A program made the position numbers and the translations under genes. Shown one piece after another: positions 1 to 5,215 of a stretch of DNA of 33,271 nucleotides. This DNA is from an uncultured Lentisphaerota bacterium (lineage in GTDB: Bacteria; Verrucomicrobiota; Lentisphaeria; Victivallales; UBA1829): the NCBI GenBank assembly GCA_900320095.1, contig ONQZ01000026.1, forward strand, positions 1 to 33,271. Reading direction: 5' to 3'. Every line of letters starts with the position of its first letter. Positions within the stretch are counted from its first letter, which is position 1. The notes under the pieces are model-generated. The model did not search any database. It saw nothing but the letters and a program-made list of their open reading frames with translations, and was not told the origin of the DNA.

Positions 1-651
1 ATCAAGAACTACAACAAGTTCACCGAGCAGCAGATGATCGACCTGTTCTATGCGCTGTCCTGTCCGGCAAACGTGCAGAACTACGTCTCGAACAAGCGCG
101 TCTTCGAGGAGTTCCGTTCCAGATGGGGCGAAACGCCGCGTTCCACGCACTACACGCTCGACTACCGCATCGTCTGTACGGAATACGCTCTGCCGGGTGA
201 AGGATGGCACAGCAGCTACGAGCCCAGAGTCGGGGATTCCTGTCAGCGCAAAATCGAGGACGTCTGTGCTGTAGCGTTCAGCCTCGGTTTCAAGGCAGGG
301 ATCATCCAGATGCCGGAAACCTGGGGGAAGCGTGGCACGGTCTACATGGACGACAACAAAACGGTCCTCTTCGCCTTCCGGTGCTACCTCAACAGCAATG
401 TTCACATCAAGTTCAATATCGAGCTGATGAAGGCCCTGAATGTCGCCGTCGCCCGTAAGCTCGGATGGATTCGCAAACCGAGCGACATAGCACAGGAGTT
501 CCCGCCCGAGATGGCAAAGGGTGCCGAGCGGTATTTCAACTGCTTCCGGCTGCTCGACGTCTCCAAGGTTCCGTTCCTGCTCGGTATGCAGACGACGGAA
601 TCCTGTTCCGGGGAAGAACAGGAAGAAATCGAATTGCCGATCTCCGTCTGA
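1..651 (+). CDS. DUF4942-like hypothetical protein, 5' end outside window
   Basis: The reading frame is open from base 1, so the gene probably starts upstream of the window; the first internal ATG is at 34. The visible part (217 codons including the stop) is soluble, mixed alpha/beta, with no signal peptide or membrane segment. The stretch around 358-450, which reads roughly VLFAFRCYLNSNVHIKF followed by ELMKALN, resembles the conserved part of DUF4942, where an aromatic-rich strand and an N-x-H-hydrophobic-K-F motif precede a helix with a conserved Asn. DUF4942 proteins are often carried on phages, plasmids and integrative elements; their function is not established. GC-rich, unlike the AT-rich genes that follow from 1100. 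The family call is tentative; that it is a coding region is much more certain. Confidence 0.6.
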   Translation: MKNYNKFTEQQMIDLFYALSCPANVQNYVSNKRVFEEFRSRWGETPRSTHYTLDYRIVCTEYALPGEGWHSSYEPRVGDSCQRKIEDVCAVAFSLGFKAGIIQMPETWGKRGTVYMDDNKTVLFAFRCYLNSNVHIKFNIELMKALNVAVARKLGWIRKPSDIAQEFPPEMAKGAERYFNCFRLLDVSKVPFLLGMQTTESCSGEEQEEIELPISV

Positions 652-740
652 ACTTAAAAACAATTCAACCGAGGCGGAGGCACAGCTGCCCCGCCTCATT
701 CAAACTCAAACAAACCTCAAAAATCGCAAGGAGGGACCCT

Positions 741-926
741 ATGTCCAAAAACAAAAACGCAAACATTCCTGTACAGCCGGTCTACATCATGCGGCCGCAG
801 CAGCCGCAGCAGAATGACAGCAGCATCTTCGACGGCCTCGGCAACATCGCTCTCAGCGTCCTCGCCGGGCTCGTCCTCGGCCAGATCGGTGGCGGGATCG
901 GCTTCCCGCGCATCCCGAAGCTGTGA
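741..926 (+). CDS. Small glycine-rich membrane-type protein, 61 aa
   Basis: A small gene with a good ribosome binding site (AAGGAGGG at 728-735, five bases before the ATG at 741). The N-terminal half is polar and rich in Asn, Pro and Gln. Residues about 32-54 form one hydrophobic, Gly-spaced segment (LGNIALSVLAGLVLGQIGGG) that could span a membrane or pack as a glycine zipper; the tail is short and basic. It lies 89 bases after the DUF4942-like gene on the same strand, so the two may be co-transcribed. No family was recognised. Possible roles such as a holin-like or membrane-associated phage or plasmid protein are guesses from size and context only. Confidence 0.6.
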   Translation: MSKNKNANIPVQPVYIMRPQQPQQNDSSIFDGLGNIALSVLAGLVLGQIGGGIGFPRIPKL

Positions 927-983
927 CGGCAAAAAAACGCGGAATCAGCGAGAACGTCTTCTCAGATATCTCCTGCTCCCGCC

Positions 984-1012
984 CCTCAGAGGGCCCAGTG
1001 GTCCCTCTGAGG
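984..1012. repeat. Perfect 10-bp inverted repeat (hairpin)
   Basis: CCTCAGAGGG at 984-993 is followed by a 9-base loop and its exact reverse complement CCCTCTGAGG at 1003-1012. No T tract follows in either direction, so it does not look like a standard intrinsic terminator. It sits between the 61-aa gene and the convergent HTH gene, close to the point where base composition changes from GC-rich to AT-rich. Confidence 0.75.
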
Positions 1013-1101
1013 TCCAAATGGATATGCTTGATAAAGAAGCAAGGCGGGGGTGTTGAATCTAACAGCACTAAATGTATGTAAGAAGGTGTTAATTGTTGAT
1101 G

Positions 1102-1563
1102 TCATGATCTTTTTTTTTCGGCTTCTATCTCTGAACCAAGCGGTGCATCCAAAGTTGCACAGCAAAGGTCCATGTATTCCATAATCTCAGTGTTTTTATA
1201 CCTCACGGTCTTGTTTCCGACAGAACGGCGTTTGAACGGAAACACTCCTTCTTTTTCCAGGGCACGGAACTGACTGTAGCAAATCGAAAGCATTTCGGCG
1301 GCTTCCTGTGCCGTAATCAGTTTCGGGATAATCGCAGGTATGGGTTTGCCATGTTTGGCAACGTAGGACAGGTTCGTGACGATAGTATCATATTCTTTAT
1401 TGCTGATTGCACCGCAGTCCATCAACGGGGAAAGCATCCGGGCGATGGTTCTGACCGTTTGCATTTTCAGGGGGGAGGTGTTGTACGGCATATTCAAAGC
1501 TCCATATGAGGGCAGGATTTGTTTGGCAAGGGAGAAGGCGGAACGATGTGCGCCTTCGCGCAT
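1102..1563 (-). CDS. Excisionase/MerR-type helix-turn-helix DNA-binding protein
   Basis: Encodes 153 aa. Residues about 81-134 (KLITAQEAAEMLSICYSQFR, then an F-x-x-R-R basic wing and an R-Y-K strand leading to a final helix) match the layout of the HTH_17 / excisionase winged-helix family: a helix-turn-helix that reads DNA, a wing, then a helix around EIMEYM. The N-terminal 80 residues are helical and not recognised. The start at 1563 has a plausible AAGGTG site about 8 bases upstream; an internal Met at residue 25 is an alternative. It is divergent from the 832-aa ATPase gene, an arrangement common in integrative elements, where such a protein controls excision or the neighbouring replication gene. 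AT-rich like that neighbour. Confidence 0.75.
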   Translation of the reverse strand: MREGAHRSAFSLAKQILPSYGALNMPYNTSPLKMQTVRTIARMLSPLMDCGAISNKEYDTIVTNLSYVAKHGKPIPAIIPKLITAQEAAEMLSICYSQFRALEKEGVFPFKRRSVGNKTVRYKNTEIMEYMDLCCATLDAPLGSEIEAEKKRS

Positions 1564-1607
1564 AGAGTAAACACCTTATACAAATTTAAAAAAACCGTAT
1601 AACGAAC

Positions 1608-1636
1608 TTGCTTTTTATCCCCCGTTGCAGTATATT
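1608..1636 (+). promoter_or_regulatory. Predicted sigma70-type promoter for the 832-aa ATPase gene
   Basis: TTGCTT at 1608-1613, a 17-base spacer and TATATT at 1631-1636, inside GCAGTATATTAG. About 120 bases lie between it and the ATG at 1760. It is in the divergent region with the HTH gene, so that protein could regulate it (inference). Confidence 0.5.
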
Positions 1637-1759
1637 AGCCGTACAATCCGCAAGAGCAGACCTGGTCCGCAATGCCGCCAAGTCATGCTTGCTCCACCCA
1701 GTGATAGATAACTCTAAACGGTTCGCGCTTAATGATACACCGTAGATTGGCTTGATGAG

Positions 1760-4258
1760 ATGGGAAAAATAAACGTTAAACCAGAAGCCAAAACAACAAA
1801 ACAAATCCATTGGCAAAAAACTATTCCGCAAACAGAAACAACAAACCAACCGAGCGCATGGCCAAAACCTGTTCCGCCAGCGCCGATTAGTGATGTGTGG
1901 GATGTAGTCGGAGCCGACAATGTGCCTGAATGCCCAGTTGATCCTGTTGTCATCGTTGATAAGATGTCGATGCTTCTTTATGGCTTCTTCTTGAGGGACG
2001 ATGAGGATAAAGCCTCGGAACTACTTCAAAAAGCAATGCTTAATATGCCTCCCGCAGGCACTCCGTACGCATCTTCTGATTTGGTTGCTCCCCCAAAACC
2101 CGGAAGAAAGAGCTTCGAAAAACTTAAATCTTATATCATCCAGCCCAGATACCTCTTCTCCAGTTTTTTTCGTGCAGTGTGTTTTAAGACAGACTATAGC
2201 AGCCAGGATCAATTTGAAGCTTTAGGGATTAAACAATCTGTTTACTCAAACTACAAACTGGATAAAGCATACAATATAATTCCTTTGCCTTTCACGGACT
2301 CTAATAGGGATACGTTTGTCCTTGAGTGTTCGAGTATTAACCAGCATGAAGAAGCATTTAAAAAATTTGTATTATCTGGTTTTCCGTATTATTGTGACAA
2401 TTGGGCGCATGCATGTTTTCCCATATACGAATCCAATTCTTTGAGAATGCAGTTCATTCTTCGAGGAGAATCGCCTCAAAAATCCATGATGGTTGCAAAA
2501 CACGTATCATACTTCAGAAACCAAGATGGTACTACCTTTCTGGGTAAACAGTACTTCCCTGTGATTTTCCTTCGGGATGATTTCAATGATGTTTACAGCG
2601 TTTTTGCTGGACTTCCGGGAAAAAAAGAAAAGTATCTTCCTTTGTACGACACTTATGGGCTAAAGAAAATAGAGAAGGCAGAAAGTGTTGTCATCTGCGG
2701 GACACTGGAGGATGCAGATGCCATGCAACGATATGCCGAAGACAACGGCGACAAGAAAAAAGCGTTTGTAGCGTTTGTTTGTGATCCGGGAAAGTATGAC
2801 CAAGTCGACTTCTCTCCCCTAAAAAGTAAAAGGGTTGAATTCCTTATATCGAATCATAGCGGAAAGGCCATTGAGGAGGAGAGGAGTAGAGTTCGTGCCC
2901 TCTATAGATATCTAAAAGGAATGCCACAGAGACCTCGGATCAAGGAGTTCTTCTTCAGGGAAAGAATCGTTCAATACCCGGCAGATATTTTACAAAACTC
3001 AAATGATTACTATAACGCATACGCACACCAAAAATCGAGAGTCATTGAAAGGCACGAATATACGGAAGCCGAGTTCTTGGCGCTATTCGATCCTTGCCGT
3101 GCAAATAAGATCGACAATGTGTCCCCAACGAAGACTGATGAGGTAAAAAACGAGGACTCGTCATCGAAAAAAGAGTCTCGAAAATCAAGTCATCCAGGCA
3201 GGCCACAACACAGGAACCTTACCGCAGAAAAAACAATATTGAGACCGTTTATCCGAAGAGGGTGCACCACCGTCCTTGTCGGTGATCCTCAAATCGGTAA
3301 GAGTCGCTTTGCCATTGCTTTGGCGGCACAGGTCGCAGGAAGTAAGCAGGAATTCCTGAAAGAGCGTCTTTGGACACGCTGTCTTCCAGCCAAGGGTGAA
3401 AAGAGTGGCTTCAAGGTTGTGTATTGGGTCTTTGACGATGTCGAAAAAGATGACATCTCTCTCCAGCGTAATTTTTTTGCAAGAGGGTTGAGCAAAGACC
3501 AGGACAAGAACCTTTTTATTGAGCCTGCTCGTTTCATCAAGAAGCGTGATTGCGAGAATCTGAAAGAGGAATTAAATAAATACTCTTCTCGCGGGACTCC
3601 CAATAAACCTGTTGATTTTTTGATTGTTGATACCCTGCTTTCCTTCGCAAGAAGTCCAGCGAAGATATTTTCGGCTTTTGAAGAACTGGTCCAACTGAAG
3701 GACGAATTGCCTGGACTTGCGATCCTGGTACTCCACCACAACAGCAAGGAAGGTAACCCTTATGGCGGTATCCTTGCCACCAATATGCCACGTGTCATTA
3801 TTGAGATGAAGCGAGATAACAGCAGCGTGTTGGATGACCTCGAAGTCCCGATCACAATCAATGTCATCAAACATAGCAACGAACACGCCGGAATCGATAT
3901 CATTCCCTTCGAAATCAAGCTTGATGACGACCATTTCGTTGTAACCAACAATTCCGAATTGCCCCTCGAAATGGTCCAAAATCTTGTCATCCACGAATAC
4001 AAACACAACCGCCTTGAATCGTATTCCAACACGGATATTGGGCGTCTTTTAGGTGTAGGTCGTGCAAAAATCGAAGAGAAATGGAGAGAAGATGGCGTAG
4101 AAGAAAAAACCCAGGTGTTTTGGGAGAGCCTCAAGAAAAAAATCAAGGATGGGGTAAAAGTATTAAATGAAGCGTCATCCAGAAAAAAGACCTTGACGAA
4201 AAACCGGGCTGTCGAAGCCGCCCAGACGTCAAATAAAAACGGGAAAACGAACTCTTAA
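1760..4258 (+). CDS. RepA/AAA_25-like ATPase with primase-helicase flavour (mobile-element type)
   Basis: Encodes 832 aa. The C-terminal half is a RecA-fold ATPase: Walker A GDPQIGKS at residues about 508-515, Walker B around FLIVDT at about 620-625, and the LHHNSKEGNPYGG segment that resembles the His-His...Lys motif of RepA/AAA_25 hexameric helicases. A C-terminal HTH-like stretch (TDIGRLLGVGRAKIEEKW) follows. The middle (residues about 270-400) has a strand-rich region with VVICGTLEDADAMQ and a later Asp-containing strand, reminiscent of a Toprim fold, but the usual acidic pattern is not clear. Residues about 455-490 are charged and low-complexity, probably a linker. The family works in plasmid, phage and integrative-element replication as a replicative helicase or primase-helicase. 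Markedly AT-rich against the genes from 5200 onward, which suggests horizontal origin. The ribosome binding site is weak, so the start is uncertain. Confidence 0.75.
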   Translation: MGKINVKPEAKTTKQIHWQKTIPQTETTNQPSAWPKPVPPAPISDVWDVVGADNVPECPVDPVVIVDKMSMLLYGFFLRDDEDKASELLQKAMLNMPPAGTPYASSDLVAPPKPGRKSFEKLKSYIIQPRYLFSSFFRAVCFKTDYSSQDQFEALGIKQSVYSNYKLDKAYNIIPLPFTDSNRDTFVLECSSINQHEEAFKKFVLSGFPYYCDNWAHACFPIYESNSLRMQFILRGESPQKSMMVAKHVSYFRNQDGTTFLGKQYFPVIFLRDDFNDVYSVFAGLPGKKEKYLPLYDTYGLKKIEKAESVVICGTLEDADAMQRYAEDNGDKKKAFVAFVCDPGKYDQVDFSPLKSKRVEFLISNHSGKAIEEERSRVRALYRYLKGMPQRPRIKEFFFRERIVQYPADILQNSNDYYNAYAHQKSRVIERHEYTEAEFLALFDPCRANKIDNVSPTKTDEVKNEDSSSKKESRKSSHPGRPQHRNLTAEKTILRPFIRRGCTTVLVGDPQIGKSRFAIALAAQVAGSKQEFLKERLWTRCLPAKGEKSGFKVVYWVFDDVEKDDISLQRNFFARGLSKDQDKNLFIEPARFIKKRDCENLKEELNKYSSRGTPNKPVDFLIVDTLLSFARSPAKIFSAFEELVQLKDELPGLAILVLHHNSKEGNPYGGILATNMPRVIIEMKRDNSSVLDDLEVPITINVIKHSNEHAGIDIIPFEIKLDDDHFVVTNNSELPLEMVQNLVIHEYKHNRLESYSNTDIGRLLGVGRAKIEEKWREDGVEEKTQVFWESLKKKIKDGVKVLNEASSRKKTLTKNRAVEAAQTSNKNGKTNS

Positions 4259-4541
4259 AGGGGCTTAGAAGCCGGGAATAAACCGAAGTGGGAAATAGGA
4301 TATGGACAGCATGAATTGCTAATGGCGAGAATTCCACCTCCATTTCTTATAGATTTTCGCCTCAAAATCCAATAAACAAAAAAATAATAAAGAAATCTGA
4401 GCTTGAATTATTGCAAAGAATTAATGATTGTATGCTTTATTTTATATGTTTTATGCTTTATATATATCATTTAATCTGTGTTTTTATTGAATAAAATGCT
4501 TTGTCTATTTATTTGTTTGCCTAATTTGAAACGAGATACCC
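4259..4541. other. AT-rich spacer without recognised gene
   Basis: Follows the ATPase gene. It contains one imperfect hairpin (GGCGAGAA near 4325 with TTTTCGCC near 4354) without a T tract, then very AT-rich sequence up to about 4530. No plus-strand gene or clear terminator for the ATPase gene was found. A small minus-strand ORF ends in it at 4471. Confidence 0.5.
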
Positions 4542-4662
4542 TTGACATACTCGGTAGTTGTGCTATATTAGATGTGTCGGGTGGTTGGAAGAGCCAGTCG
4601 CGTTGACCAGCTCGCTGCCTGATGGCACATTGACACTCGAACTCCGCGCCGTTTCTTCGCAT
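4471..4662 (-). CDS. Possible small protein of 63 aa (doubtful)
   Basis: A minus-strand ORF starting at the ATG complementary to 4660-4662, with a full AAGGAGG four bases upstream (CCTCCTT on the plus strand at 4667-4673). The product is polar and Arg/Gln-rich, with no recognised domain or membrane segment. It runs antisense to the predicted promoter and the 5' part of the predicted non-coding transcript. The strong Shine-Dalgarno sequence is the only positive evidence; it could equally be a chance purine run in a hairpin. Confidence 0.25.
   Translation of the reverse strand: MRRNGAEFECQCAIRQRAGQRDWLFQPPDTSNIAQLPSMSRVSRFKLGKQINRQSILFNKNTD
4542..4569 (+). promoter_or_regulatory. Near-consensus sigma70-type promoter
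   Basis: TTGACA at 4542-4547, 16-base spacer, TATATT at 4564-4569, within GTGCTATATTAG (4560-4571). The same 12-mer occurs in the metY promoter. It points into a gene-free stretch; the predicted transcription start is near 4576. Confidence 0.65.
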
Positions 4663-4930
4663 GGTTCCTCCTTGAAGGCACCATCGTTCCCTCCTCAGAA
4701 GACCTTTCCCCATTTTTTCCCCGCGGAAAGGGAAAAATGGCCCGCGTCTACCCCATTCTCTGTTTTCGCAGAGCATGGCTTTGCGGTGCTATAAAGCTCT
4801 ATGAAAGAAACGGCAACAACGAAAATCGCCTCTTTTTGAGCTTGATTTATCTCCCTTGCCCCCTCACGCCGGGTGCACCACTTTCAGCTTGAATCGCCAT
4901 TTTTCACACATCGTGAAAGATGGCTTTTTT
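4576..4930 (+). ncRNA. Candidate structured non-coding RNA or long leader
   Basis: A near-consensus promoter directly upstream and a strong intrinsic terminator at its end delimit about 350 nt with no convincing protein gene on the plus strand. The first 65 nt can fold as a closed three-way junction: GTGTC 4574-4578 with GACAC 4632-4636, TGGTT 4582-4586 with GACCA 4605-4609, and TGCC 4616-4619 with GGCA 4624-4627. Further hairpins are ATGGT 4661-4665 with ACCAT 4680-4684, CCATTTTTTCCC near 4709-4721 with GGGAAAAATGG at 4730-4740, and CTCTG 4758-4762 with CAGAG 4769-4773. Signatures of RNase P RNA, tmRNA, SRP RNA and 6S RNA were looked for and not found. It is not assigned to a known family; the boundaries are predictions. 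Confidence 0.4.
4896..4930 (+). terminator. Intrinsic terminator closing the gene-free transcript
   Basis: GCCATTTTTCAC at 4896-4907 pairs over 12 bp (one G-U) with GTGAAAGATGGC at 4913-4924, with a 5-base loop, followed by TTTTTT at 4925-4930 and more T after one G. A textbook Rho-independent terminator in the plus direction. It lies upstream of the GH43 promoter and so insulates that gene. Confidence 0.8.
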
Positions 4931-5100
4931 GTTTTCACGGAACGCATCGTGGAAAGATCGTGGGAAAGAGTCTTTTCCGCCTGAAAAAAACAGGGGCCTT
5001 TCGGGCGTTTTCAAGGGACGATCTCCTCCGCCGGGAGAGTGCCGCGGGAGTTTATTTCAGAAAATAACGAAGAAAAAACATTTTTTCTCATGAATCAGCC
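4931..5100. other. Spacer with short degenerate repeats
   Basis: No gene seen. The motif CGTG(G)AAAGA recurs three times: once in the terminator stem (from 4912) and twice near 4949-4972. The rest is unremarkable spacer before the GH43-like gene's promoter. Confidence 0.4.
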
Positions 5101-5129
5101 TTGAAAAAAGCAATGAAAAGGCATATTAT
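5101..5129 (+). promoter_or_regulatory. Predicted promoter of the GH43-like gene
   Basis: TTGAAA at 5101-5106, 17-base spacer, TATTAT at 5124-5129. It gives a leader of about 80 nt before the ATG at 5216. Confidence 0.5.
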
Positions 5130-5215
5130 ATGGGGAAAAAGATTCGCATCCGGCGATTCTTCCTCGAAAACAACCAATCACTCAATCAAAAAACGAATTG
5201 ATAGAGGTTCCCCAA

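Noticed and set aside
4558..4794. Plus-strand ORF of 78 codons starting just after the -35 box at 4542
   Set aside because: Its start lies upstream of the predicted transcription start, it has no ribosome binding site, and its composition is not protein-like.
4576..4930. RNase P RNA, tmRNA, SRP RNA or 6S RNA in the gene-free stretch
   Set aside because: The GAGGAAAGTCC, ACAGAAA, tRNA-like end, GGAAGGAAGCAGC and 6S bubble features were looked for and not seen.
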